From Sulfurimonas sp. HSL-3221 (lineage in GTDB: Bacteria; Campylobacterota; Campylobacteria; Campylobacterales; Sulfurimonadaceae), in NCBI RefSeq assembly GCF_021044585.1, contig NZ_CP087998.1:1798001-1862000 (forward strand): a DNA stretch of 64,000 nt, in the 5' to 3' direction. Positions 9,037-16,887 of the stretch are shown here, piece by piece. The translations under genes were made by a program, and so were the position numbers. Under the pieces are notes generated by a model, which worked only from the letters and a program-made list of their open reading frames with translations, had not been told where the DNA came from and did no database searches. Within the stretch, counting starts at the first letter, position 1. The number at the start of each line of letters is the position of its first letter.

Positions 9037-9060
9037 CGTTATTTTCTATAAAACATAACG
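9037..9060. promoter_or_regulatory. ModE-like palindrome 1
   Basis: A 24-base imperfect palindrome with outer arms CGTTAT and ATAACG, inner TT/AA, and an AT-rich centre. It lies 32 bases upstream of the preferred porin start. Arms, spacing and overall length closely resemble the E. coli modA operator bound by ModE as I recall it. The position, over the likely promoter, suits molybdate-dependent repression. No modE gene is in the window. Confidence 0.6.
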
Positions 9061-9139
9061 ATGTCTGCAAGGTCTATTCTCTAAAAATTGGCTCAGAAGC
9101 ACGAATAAAGCGGAAAAATGCGACAAAACATGACAAAAG

Positions 9140-9163
9140 TGTTATATTCTTAAAAATATAACG
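9140..9163. promoter_or_regulatory. ModE-like palindrome 2
   Basis: A second site of the same length contains perfect 8-base arms, GTTATATT and AATATAAC, around a 6-base centre, with a trailing G. It lies 135 bases upstream of the porin and about 120 bases upstream of the divergent MATE gene. It could cooperate with the site at 9037-9060 or act on the divergent promoter. Confidence 0.58.
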
Positions 9164-9281
9164 GTATCGTAGATGAAGTTGCCTTGCCCCCTGCTTAAGG
9201 AAGTGTACGCCCCCACACACATCGTCTTAGGACGAAGGGAGAGCGTTTATACTATAGCTAAAACCATCCGGACGGTAGCGT

Positions 9282-10622
9282 ATGCAGCTAGATCTCACCC
9301 GCGGCAGTATCCGAAGCCATATCAGGACCCTGGCGGTGCCTGCATGCATCGGCTTTTTTTTCCACACCCTCTTCAACATCACCGACACCTACTTTGCCGG
9401 GACAATCTCGACCCAGGCGCTGGCGGCCCTCTCCCTCTCCTTTCCGATCTTCTTCATCATCATCTCTCTTGCCGAAGGGATGAGCGAAGCGGTGACGGCC
9501 CTCGTCGGCAATGCCCTGGGAGCGGGTGAAACGGCGCAGGCGCACCACCTTGCGCGCAACGCACTGCTCTTCGGGGGCCTGCTGGCCATTGCACTGACCG
9601 CCGCGGGGTTTGCCGCCGCTCCGGCACTGATGGTCTCGCTCGGGGCCCGGGACGCCTACCTCGCCGAAGCGCTGGCCTACATCAATGTTATCATCGCCGG
9701 TACGGGTCTCTTCGTCTTCACCTTCTTTCTCAACGCCCTGCTCAACGCCGTCGGGGACACCGTCTCCTTCCGCAACGTGCTCATCGTCGCCGCTGTGATC
9801 AACGTCGCGCTCGACGCGTGGTTCGTGCGCGGCGGGTTCGGCGTCGCGCCGATGGGCGTCACGGGCATCGCCCTGGCCACGGTCATCATCGAATCCATGA
9901 GCGCCGCCTACCTCTATTACCGCCTCAAGACCAAACCCGTCTACCGCGGCAGCGCGCCGTTTCGTTTCGACCCCGCTGCCCTCGGCGAGCTGATACGGCA
10001 GGGGATCCCCCCCAGTGCCAACCTGGCGCTGATGGCCGCGGGCATCTACATCATTACCTATTTCGCCGCACCCTACGGCCAGGAGGTCGTTGCGGCCTAC
10101 GGCGTGGGCATGCGTATCGAACAGATCATTCTGATGCCCGCCGTCGGGCTCAACGTCGCGGTCCTCGCCATCGTCGCCCAGAACAGCGGCGCCCGCCGTT
10201 TCGAACGTATCGGAGAGACCGTCGGCCGCTCCCTCTTCTACGGTGCCGTCGTCGCCCTGATCGGCGGTATCGTGCTCTTCGCGGGCGCCGGAACGGTGAT
10301 GGGCGTCTTCAGCGACATCCCGGACGTCATTGACGAAGGCGTGCTCTACCTGCGCGTCGAAGCCTTCCTGATCTACCCCTTCGTCGTCATCTTCACCTAC
10401 GTCGCGATGCTCCAGGGGGTCAAACGGCCCGCGTTTATCTTCTACATCAGTCTCGCCCGGCAGGTCGTCGCCCCGCTGATCGTCCTCTGGGTCCTCGCCC
10501 GTATTGCGCCTGCGGCCCTCTCCGTATGGCTCGGCGTCGGGGGCGTCGTCATCACCGCCGCCGTCGTGACATACTGGTATGCGCGCCGCATCCTCACCGA
10601 CCTCTCCCGCGTCCCGCTCTGA
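9282..10622 (+). CDS. MATE-family efflux transporter
   Basis: A 446-residue membrane protein with about twelve hydrophobic segments in two homologous halves, as in NorM/DinF-type exporters. It opens with an N-terminal MATE region (SIRSHIRTLAVPACIGFFF, then NITDTYFAG) and contains NALLNAVGDTVSFRNVLI. These proteins export cationic compounds or drugs in exchange for sodium or protons. It is divergent from the mod operon. A TATACT -10-like element is at about 9248-9253. Confidence 0.9.
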   Translation: MQLDLTRGSIRSHIRTLAVPACIGFFFHTLFNITDTYFAGTISTQALAALSLSFPIFFIIISLAEGMSEAVTALVGNALGAGETAQAHHLARNALLFGGLLAIALTAAGFAAAPALMVSLGARDAYLAEALAYINVIIAGTGLFVFTFFLNALLNAVGDTVSFRNVLIVAAVINVALDAWFVRGGFGVAPMGVTGIALATVIIESMSAAYLYYRLKTKPVYRGSAPFRFDPAALGELIRQGIPPSANLALMAAGIYIITYFAAPYGQEVVAAYGVGMRIEQIILMPAVGLNVAVLAIVAQNSGARRFERIGETVGRSLFYGAVVALIGGIVLFAGAGTVMGVFSDIPDVIDEGVLYLRVEAFLIYPFVVIFTYVAMLQGVKRPAFIFYISLARQVVAPLIVLWVLARIAPAALSVWLGVGGVVITAAVVTYWYARRILTDLSRVPL

Positions 10623-10637
10623 TACCCTTTTATCCAC

Positions 10638-10666
10638 CCAGAATGATGAAAAATTCATCATTCTGG
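10638..10666. repeat. Perfect 13-bp inverted repeat
   Basis: Arms CCAGAATGATGAA and TTCATCATTCTGG flank an AAA loop. No T-run follows, so it is a poor intrinsic terminator for the MATE gene, although the hairpin could still slow transcription. Its right arm overlaps the -24 element of the sigma-54-like promoter at 10664-10679, so an operator role is equally possible. Confidence 0.75.
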
Positions 10667-10679
10667 CATAGACTTTGCA
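10664..10679 (+). promoter_or_regulatory. Sigma-54 (RpoN) -24/-12 promoter
   Basis: TGGCATAGACTTTGCA has TGGCA and TTTGCA blocks with the invariant GG and GC at the correct 12-base phase, matching the RpoN consensus closely. Transcription would start near 10691, leaving a leader of about 115 bases before the gene at 10807. RpoN promoters need an AAA+ activator, and none is encoded nearby. Confidence 0.68.
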
Positions 10680-10806
10680 CTAAAACTCATCTACAATGCC
10701 CGGCGTGAATACGATTTGACCACAGACATTTTATTTTCTCCTTATCCCTCTCCACGGTGCGGTTGCGCCGGAGCGGAGAACTTGGCAATTTTACGAAGGA
10801 GTTTCC

Positions 10807-11679
10807 ATGCAGAATCTTGTTTCCATATATGAAGAGAATGCCGACCTGATCCAGAAATTCATCCTTGCGTCCATCCAGCGGATCGGACTCATTCATCTGA
10901 CGGAAAAGAACGTCAAGCACATTTTTAACGTCTTCCCGAGCCTGGAATTGGCCTATGAAACCGACGAAGGGTTCGCCCAGACTTCGGCCAACTACAGCCG
11001 CCACAAAAGCGATACGGCGGCCGTCGGCGCGGACCGGAGCTATCTCATCGACGAGAGCAAGCTCGTCGGCGACTACTATTTTCATGAGCCCTACCTCTCC
11101 ACAACGACGGGGCATCTGTGCATCACCATCGTTTACAAAACGGCCAAAGGGGGGTATATCCTGCTGGATTTCCAGCTGCGCAACCTCCTCGAGCGCTTCA
11201 TGCTGATCGAGAACAACGGTGGGCTCAAAATGACCCACCGTACCCTCTACGGCATTATCGGAGGGGGGCTGCTGCTGTTGGGGATCTTTGTCGTTCTCTA
11301 CGGACTCTTCAGCTTCGGCCACTACCTTATCGTCGAGGATGTCCTCTCGCTGGAGATGTTCTTCAAACCCGTCATTGCCCTCACCCTGGGACTGGCCGTG
11401 TACGACCTTGGCAAAACGATCGTCGACCAGGAGGTGATGCCCAAAACCCAGAAAGTCGACGAGGGGATCAAGGTGAAGACCCTGCTCAACTTCTCCGTCT
11501 CCATCCTCATCGCCCTGATGATCGAGGCGCTGCTGGTCGTTTTCAAGATCTCCATCTCCAACTACCACGACCTCCCCTACGCCGCCTCGCTGATCGGTGC
11601 GCTCGCCCTGCTCTTCTTTGTTTTCTCCTACTTCATCTACATCGTCAGAAAGAGCGGGGCCGCCCCCGAGATCGAATAG
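10807..11679 (+). CDS. PDC/Cache-like sensor membrane protein
   Basis: The 290-residue product starts after AAGGAG. Residues 1-140 form a soluble module with a YxxDESKLVGDYYFHEPY segment and a VYKTAKGGYILLDFQ strand, similar to PDC/Cache sensor folds. Four hydrophobic segments follow, at about 150-175, 190-205, 220-245 and 255-280. There is no kinase, GGDEF or methyl-accepting output domain, so signalling must go through a partner. Without a leading signal anchor the sensor part is probably cytoplasmic. The gene lies behind a sigma-54-like promoter. Confidence 0.65.
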   Translation: MQNLVSIYEENADLIQKFILASIQRIGLIHLTEKNVKHIFNVFPSLELAYETDEGFAQTSANYSRHKSDTAAVGADRSYLIDESKLVGDYYFHEPYLSTTTGHLCITIVYKTAKGGYILLDFQLRNLLERFMLIENNGGLKMTHRTLYGIIGGGLLLLGIFVVLYGLFSFGHYLIVEDVLSLEMFFKPVIALTLGLAVYDLGKTIVDQEVMPKTQKVDEGIKVKTLLNFSVSILIALMIEALLVVFKISISNYHDLPYAASLIGALALLFFVFSYFIYIVRKSGAAPEIE

Positions 11680-11682
11680 GCA

Positions 11683-12525
11683 TCAGTAGGCGTCAAAGAG
11701 CGTCTGGATGTGCGCGGCATCGTGGGTCGCGAGCGAGAGCGGCCGCCGCTGGCCGCGGCGGACCCGTTCGTCGAACGTATCGCTCTCCCGGCGGTAGAAG
11801 ACGCCAAGCGGAAACGGGCCCTCCTCCATCGCCCGGGCCATCGCCGCGCCGAGATCGGCCGTGTCGTGGGAAGCGTCCAGTTCGTAGGTATGCCCCTCGA
11901 ACCAGCCGAAGGTGTTGATCTTGTTGAAGGTCACGCAGGGCTGGAAAATGTCGACCAGGGCGTAGCCGCGGTGCAGAAAAGCGGCTTTGAGGACCGATTT
12001 GGCATGCTCGGGATTCCCGATATTGACCCGGGAGACGAACCCCGCCCGCAGCGCCAGTGCCACGGCGAGGGGGTTGAAGGGCTCGTTACCGACCCCGTCG
12101 ACCTGCACCTTCGTTTCCATCCCTTTTTGGCTCGTCGGCGACGCCTGCCCCTTGGTCAGCCCGTAGATCATATTGTTGTGGACGATATGGACGATGTCGA
12201 CGTTGCGCCGGACGGCATGCAGGAAGTGGTTGCCCCCCTCCCCGTACATATCGCCGTCGCCCCCCTCGGCCACAACGGTCAGTTCGGGGTTGGCCGCCTT
12301 GACCGCCGTCGCGACGGGAACGGCGCGCCCGTGCAGTACCCCGAACATATTGACGTCGACGTAATAGGGTGTCTTCGCCGCCTGGCCGATGCCCGAAACG
12401 ATGACGACGCTGCGCCCGTCGGCATTCAACGCATCGAGTACCTCGCGGATCAGCGTCAGAATGCCGAAGTTCCCGCACCCCGGGCACCAGCCGATATCTG
12501 TATTTTCACGTTCAAACGGTTTCAT
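11683..12525 (-). CDS. 2-oxoacid:ferredoxin oxidoreductase, beta subunit
   Basis: This 280-residue subunit binds thiamine diphosphate and the proximal [4Fe-4S] cluster. It shows WCPGCG (Cys14, Cys17), the TPP motif GGDGD (88-92) with a downstream Asn, and a third cysteine in QPCVTFN (about 197). It matches the PorB/KorB family and would oxidatively decarboxylate a 2-oxoacid with CoA. Its ATG overlaps the stop of the alpha-gamma fusion by 4 bases. No ferredoxin-like delta subunit is present, as in two-subunit enzymes. The substrate (2-oxoglutarate, pyruvate or broad) is not determined. Confidence 0.88.
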   Translation of the reverse strand: MKPFERENTDIGWCPGCGNFGILTLIREVLDALNADGRSVVIVSGIGQAAKTPYYVDVNMFGVLHGRAVPVATAVKAANPELTVVAEGGDGDMYGEGGNHFLHAVRRNVDIVHIVHNNMIYGLTKGQASPTSQKGMETKVQVDGVGNEPFNPLAVALALRAGFVSRVNIGNPEHAKSVLKAAFLHRGYALVDIFQPCVTFNKINTFGWFEGHTYELDASHDTADLGAAMARAMEEGPFPLGVFYRRESDTFDERVRRGQRRPLSLATHDAAHIQTLFDAY

Positions 12526-15095
12526 GAGAGCTCCTTTAATTGGGCACCGAGTTCCTGCGCCAGCTGGTCGGCAAAGAAGGCGAAACCGTTGCTCTGCAGG
12601 ATGCGCCGGTCGACCCCGACGCCGTGCAGCGCCAATTGCTCCGCGAAGGCGCCGTCGGCGTTGTTCTCGACGACGATGCGATAGTCGTACGTCTCCAGGA
12701 AGGCGAGCTGTTCTGGGTTAAGCGGATGTACCCAGGCAAAGTGGACCTGGCAGGTACGCTCGTCTCCCAGACGCGCCAGGGCCTCGGCAACGGCGCCGCG
12801 GCTCGAGCCCCAGCCGATCACCGCGATGCTCCCCGCACCGCGCACTTCCGGCGCCCACGCCTCGGCCACGATCCCTTCGGCCTTTCGGGCCCGCTTGGCG
12901 ACCATCGCCTCTCGGACGCGGAAGTCCTCGGTGATCTGCCCCCTTGCGTCGTGTTCGTGCCCGTCGCTGCAGACCAGCCCCTCGCCGCCGCCCGGGACGG
13001 CCCGGGGGCTAACGCCCGAGGGGGTGTCGGCGTAACGGTTGTACGTTTCGGATGCCGGTGCAATGTAGCGGCGCTGTTCGAAGGCAGCGAAATCGATGTC
13101 GCCGGTCATCGCCATCGTATCGGCGAGGTACTGGTCACTGAGCATGATGACGGGCACCTGCCACCGGTCGGCCAGTTCAAAGGCGAGATGGCCCAGTTCA
13201 ACGCATTCGTGCAGCGAACCCGGGGCGAGAATGATCCGCGGGAAGGGGCCGTGGCCCGAGTGCAGCGCGAGGTTCAGGTCGCCCTGTTCGCTGCGGGTCG
13301 GCAGCCCCGTCGCCGGGCCGGGCCGCTGGGCCAGGTAGACGACGGCGGGGGTCTCCGTCATTCCCGAGAGGCTTATGCCCTCTCCCATCAGCGCGAACCC
13401 GCCCCCCGACGTCGTCGTCAGCGCCCGTGCACCGGCGTACCACGCCCCCATCACGAGGTGGATCGAGGCAATCTCGTCCTCGCTCTGTTCCACGGCGATC
13501 TCGAAGCGTTTGGACATCCCCGCCATAAAGTTCAGCACCCCCGTGGAGGGGGACATCGGATAGGAAGCGACGAAGTTGCACCCCCCGGCGAGGAAGCCGA
13601 AGCCGCAGGCGGTCGTGCCGTCCATCAGGTGCAGGGCGGCGGCCCCTTCGGGATGGGAGTGCGGCAGCGGCGGCAGCGGGGGATGCTGAAGAGTACGGCC
13701 CACATCGGCCCCGGCCTCCGCCGCGTGAACATTCCCCTCGTCCCGCGCGAAACGCGCCTGCACGCTGGCGTTCAATGCCTCCGTTTCAAGGCCCAGCATC
13801 CCGTAGACCAGCCCGGCGGCATAGGTGTTGGCGTAGCGCGGGTCGCCCAGCCGCTGCGCCTCGCGCTGCATCGCAACGGCAATCGCGCCGGGCGCCTCCG
13901 ACGCAAAACGCTCGTCGGTCAGTACGACCGTCTGCGCGCTAAGGCGCGGCGCCGCGTGGGTCAGGGCCAGGGCGTCAAGCGCGATAAAGAGGTCCACCTC
14001 CCAGCAGGGTGCTTCCAGCGGGGCGTCGGCGATACGGATAAGCGTCGTATTGCTCCCCCCGCGTACCCGGGACATGAACTCCTTGCTCGAATAGACGTAG
14101 TAGCCGCTGCGGACAAAGGCGTCGCTGAGCACCTTCTCCAGGGTGTCGATCCCCATGCCCGCCGCCCCGCCGATCAGGATGGAGAGGCTCTGCCCGGTTT
14201 CGGGCGGGGTTGGGGACGCCGGCACATGCCGCTGCAGCGGCGGCATGGAAGGGTCGGCGGCGAAAGGGACCTCATACCGCCCGGCCGAGGGCAGCTTCGC
14301 GTTCATCTCCGGCAAAGGCGTTGGCACGGATGCCTTCACGGCGGCGGGCACGGGGGCCTCTTTCGCCTGGGGATAGGGCATGCTCTCGCCCCAGGTGATC
14401 TTGCCGCCGTAGTAGCCCAGCACGATCACCCCCGCGCCCGTCAACAGGACGATCGCATGGTAGGTAATGCCTTCGGCCGACATCGTGTAGACGATGCCAG
14501 GGGCTTCGAGATAGAGCATGATCGCGACGACCCCCGCCAGCAGCATCGCCACGGAGAGCACGATTTTGACGGCAAAGGGACGGCGCCACGTACCGCCGTA
14601 ATTGATCCGCCAACTGATCAGCCCCGGTACCATTGCAACCACCCCCATAACCGTCGCCGCCAGGAAAGTATAAAAGACGGCAGCGGCATAGAGCGCGGTC
14701 GGTACGGCGAAAAAGAGCAGGTCCATCAACGCTGAAAAGAGGTGCAGCGCTATGGGGAAGTGGACGGTCATCGGGTGGGGGTGGTAGCGGCGGTAGAGCG
14801 CCTGCCAACGCCGGCGGCGCTCTTTGTTCGCGTCCGGCGGCGGCGAATCGGCCCGGGCCTTCTGTTCCGGCTCCGCCTCCAGCGTGCCGACGACGCTGTA
14901 GCGTTCAAATACCTCATCTCCGTGCGGCGCGCCTTCAAGCATCGGCGTGAGGTCGCGCCCCGCCTGATGCATCCCCTGGTGGTTCCCCTCCGCCCACATC
15001 GGGCTCTCCGACACGTCGTAGATCTTCCCTTTGTAGGCGACATAGGCGGGTCTTCCGTCGCGGCCGTCGTAGGCCGCAAGTTCACGCGGTGTCAT
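12522..15095 (-). CDS. Fusion: cytochrome b5-like + DUF2231 membrane + 2-oxoacid oxidoreductase gamma-alpha
   Basis: A continuous 857-residue protein with three parts. Residues 1-75 are a cytochrome b5-like domain (AYKGKIYDVS, then GNHQGMHQAGRDLT, and His58 in APHGD); His43 and His58 are candidate heme ligands. Residues 104-238 are a DUF2231-type membrane domain opening HPHPMTVHFPIALH, with four hydrophobic segments and a closing GGKITWG. After a Pro/Ala-rich linker (about 240-302) comes a 2-oxoacid:acceptor oxidoreductase gamma domain (303-490) joined to an alpha domain (505-857) with ASYPMSPST, RPGPATGLPTRSEQGDL and SGHGPFPR motifs. Four segments leave both soluble ends in the cytoplasm. 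Ordinary gamma-alpha subunits are soluble and near 560-600 residues. AAAGGAGG supports the start. Confidence 0.85.
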   Translation of the reverse strand: MTPRELAAYDGRDGRPAYVAYKGKIYDVSESPMWAEGNHQGMHQAGRDLTPMLEGAPHGDEVFERYSVVGTLEAEPEQKARADSPPPDANKERRRRWQALYRRYHPHPMTVHFPIALHLFSALMDLLFFAVPTALYAAAVFYTFLAATVMGVVAMVPGLISWRINYGGTWRRPFAVKIVLSVAMLLAGVVAIMLYLEAPGIVYTMSAEGITYHAIVLLTGAGVIVLGYYGGKITWGESMPYPQAKEAPVPAAVKASVPTPLPEMNAKLPSAGRYEVPFAADPSMPPLQRHVPASPTPPETGQSLSILIGGAAGMGIDTLEKVLSDAFVRSGYYVYSSKEFMSRVRGGSNTTLIRIADAPLEAPCWEVDLFIALDALALTHAAPRLSAQTVVLTDERFASEAPGAIAVAMQREAQRLGDPRYANTYAAGLVYGMLGLETEALNASVQARFARDEGNVHAAEAGADVGRTLQHPPLPPLPHSHPEGAAALHLMDGTTACGFGFLAGGCNFVASYPMSPSTGVLNFMAGMSKRFEIAVEQSEDEIASIHLVMGAWYAGARALTTTSGGGFALMGEGISLSGMTETPAVVYLAQRPGPATGLPTRSEQGDLNLALHSGHGPFPRIILAPGSLHECVELGHLAFELADRWQVPVIMLSDQYLADTMAMTGDIDFAAFEQRRYIAPASETYNRYADTPSGVSPRAVPGGGEGLVCSDGHEHDARGQITEDFRVREAMVAKRARKAEGIVAEAWAPEVRGAGSIAVIGWGSSRGAVAEALARLGDERTCQVHFAWVHPLNPEQLAFLETYDYRIVVENNADGAFAEQLALHGVGVDRRILQSNGFAFFADQLAQELGAQLKELS

Positions 15096-15130
15096 GGCCT
15101 CCTCCTTTCGCTTCGCTTTTCGCGGAGGCC
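15096..15130 (-). promoter_or_regulatory. Hairpin that can cover the ribosome site of the fusion gene
   Basis: Just upstream of the fusion ATG, GGCCTCC and GGAGGCC (7-base arms, 15124-15130 and 15096-15102) can pair across a 21-base loop. The proximal arm takes in the end of the GGAGGAGG ribosome site. Such a hairpin could tune translation between sod and the fusion gene. The pairing is seen in sequence; regulation is inferred. Confidence 0.4.
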
Positions 15131-15141
15131 GTCACGCCTGC

Positions 15142-15822
15142 TTACGTGGCGGTCGTTTCGTTTGCCTGCATCGTATCGACATAGTCGCAGACTTCGCTGT
15201 CCTCATTGCACGGCTGGCTGTAGCCGGCGATGGGGTCGTTCTCCTCCGCGGCAAGGTTGTCGGAAACGAAGCGCCAGTTGATCAATGTCCACCAGTTCTC
15301 CAGGTACTCCGGCCGGGCGTTGCGGCGGTCAATGTAGTAGGCGTGTTCCCAGACATCACAGACCAGCAGCGGCCGACGCCCGTAACGTACGGGCGTATCC
15401 GCGTTGGAGGTCGTTTCAATCACGAGGGTATTGTCATTTCTGAGAACGAGCCAGGTCCACCCGGACCCGAACAGCCCCGCCGCCGCAGCAAGGAAGGCAC
15501 CTTTGAACCCTTCCATGGAGCCGAAGTCGCGCTCGATCATCTCGGAGAGCTCCACCGACGGTGCCGTGGTCTCGGCGGAGAGGCCCAGCCAGTAGAAGTC
15601 GTGGTTGAAGACCTGCGCGGCGTTGTTGAAGACACCGTTCTGTGCTTCGCGGATGATCTTGAGCAGCGGCGCGTCTTCGAGGGGGGTCCCCTCGATCAGG
15701 CCGTTGAGCTTGTTGACGTAGCCGGCATGGTGTTTTCCGTAATGGAATGACACCGTTTCGGCAGAGATATAGGGTTCCAGCGCCGTCTCTTCGTACGGCA
15801 GCTTCATCAATTCAAATGCCAT
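15142..15822 (-). CDS. sodB: Superoxide dismutase, Fe/Mn family
   Basis: The 226-residue enzyme has the Fe/Mn SOD metal ligands in FHYGKHHAGYV (His27), NHDFYWLGL, and DVWEHAYYIDRRN. GLFGSGWTWLV is also typical. It converts superoxide to peroxide and oxygen in the cytoplasm; Fe is more likely than Mn by overall similarity to SodB. A roughly 25-residue acidic C-terminal extension with two Cys (QPCNEDSEVCDY) goes beyond the usual length. It ends 46 bases before the oxidoreductase fusion on the same strand. Confidence 0.92.
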   Translation of the reverse strand: MAFELMKLPYEETALEPYISAETVSFHYGKHHAGYVNKLNGLIEGTPLEDAPLLKIIREAQNGVFNNAAQVFNHDFYWLGLSAETTAPSVELSEMIERDFGSMEGFKGAFLAAAAGLFGSGWTWLVLRNDNTLVIETTSNADTPVRYGRRPLLVCDVWEHAYYIDRRNARPEYLENWWTLINWRFVSDNLAAEENDPIAGYSQPCNEDSEVCDYVDTMQANETTAT

Positions 15823-15990
15823 ATTATGCTCCTTTGATTGGGCTCGCTTGTATTATCATAACTTATCGAGGTAAAGGGATGGGAAGGAAATTGTTTTAGC
15901 GTCCGGATAAAGCCTGCCTTCAGAATAAGCAGACCGCCCGGGCGCGGGGGAACCAAAGAGTGTATACTTCCGTCAAAAAAGACCCGTCCA

Positions 15991-16884
15991 GTGAAGCAGT
16001 TCCTCTCCCAGACCGACCGCGGCGTGCTCTTCATGCTGCTCAGCGCCCTCATCTCCGCCCTCAACGGGGCCGTCGCCAAGCTGCTCGGCGACGACCTGAG
16101 TGCCCTGGAGATCGTCTTTTTCCGGAACCTCATCGGGGTGCTTATTATTCTCGCGATGCTGCGTCACACTCCCCCGACCCTGCCCGGCGGCAAACTCCAC
16201 CTGCTTTTGCTGCGCGGCTTTTTCGGCTTCAGCGCGATGATCCTCTTCTTCTATACCATCACCGTCATCCCGCTGGGCGAGGCGATCACGCTCAACAAGA
16301 CCTCGCCGCTCTTCGTCTCCGTACTCGCCTTTTTCCTGATGAAGGAGCATCTGAACCGTTACGCCCTTGCGGCGCTTCTCATCGGATTTGCCGGTGTCCT
16401 CTTCATCTCCAAGCCGACGGGGATGCTGATGGGGTACGAGCACTTTCTCGGGCTGCTCGGCGGTTTCTTCGCCGCCTCGGCCTACGCCACCATCAAAACG
16501 ATCCGCCACGTCTACGACACCCGCGTCATCGTCCTCTCGTTCATGGGGGTGGGTACCCTCGTCCCCCTGCTGCTCTTCGCCCTCGCCCCCTTCGTCAGCG
16601 CGCCGGATGCCCTGGCCTTTCTCTTTCCCGCGTTCTTCTGGCCGACATCGCCGAAGGTGTGGGGGCTGATCGCCTTCATGGCCCTCATCTCCACCCTCTC
16701 GCAGTGGCTGCTCACCAAAGCGTACAGTTTCAGCAAAGCGGGCATCATCGGGGCGGTGAGCTACACGAACATCCCCTTCGCCGTCGGGTTCGGCATCATG
16801 CTCGGCGACGGTTTCCCCGACGCCGCCGTCTGGCTCGGCATCGCCATGATCATCGCCGCCGGACTTCTGGTCAAAAAAGGATAA
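15991..16884 (+). CDS. EamA/DMT-family transporter
   Basis: A 297-residue membrane protein beginning with GTG. Ten hydrophobic segments form two EamA repeats, with NGAVAKLLGDDLSALEIVFFRN near the N-terminus and ISTLSQWLLTKAYSFSKAGIIG in the second half. DMT-family members export amino acids, nucleosides or other metabolites; the substrate is unknown. It ends 3 bases before the NDH-2-like gene, suggesting co-transcription. Confidence 0.87.
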   Translation: MKQFLSQTDRGVLFMLLSALISALNGAVAKLLGDDLSALEIVFFRNLIGVLIILAMLRHTPPTLPGGKLHLLLLRGFFGFSAMILFFYTITVIPLGEAITLNKTSPLFVSVLAFFLMKEHLNRYALAALLIGFAGVLFISKPTGMLMGYEHFLGLLGGFFAASAYATIKTIRHVYDTRVIVLSFMGVGTLVPLLLFALAPFVSAPDALAFLFPAFFWPTSPKVWGLIAFMALISTLSQWLLTKAYSFSKAGIIGAVSYTNIPFAVGFGIMLGDGFPDAAVWLGIAMIIAAGLLVKKG

Positions 16885-16887
16885 GAA

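Noticed and set aside
9288-10661. 457-residue minus-strand frame opposite the MATE gene
   Set aside because: Charged, low-complexity composition; the MATE gene explains the region.
12540-14735. 731-residue plus-strand frame opposite the oxidoreductase fusion
   Set aside because: No motif or ribosome site; biased composition (Arg, Gly, Val, His). The minus-strand frame has unambiguous family motifs.
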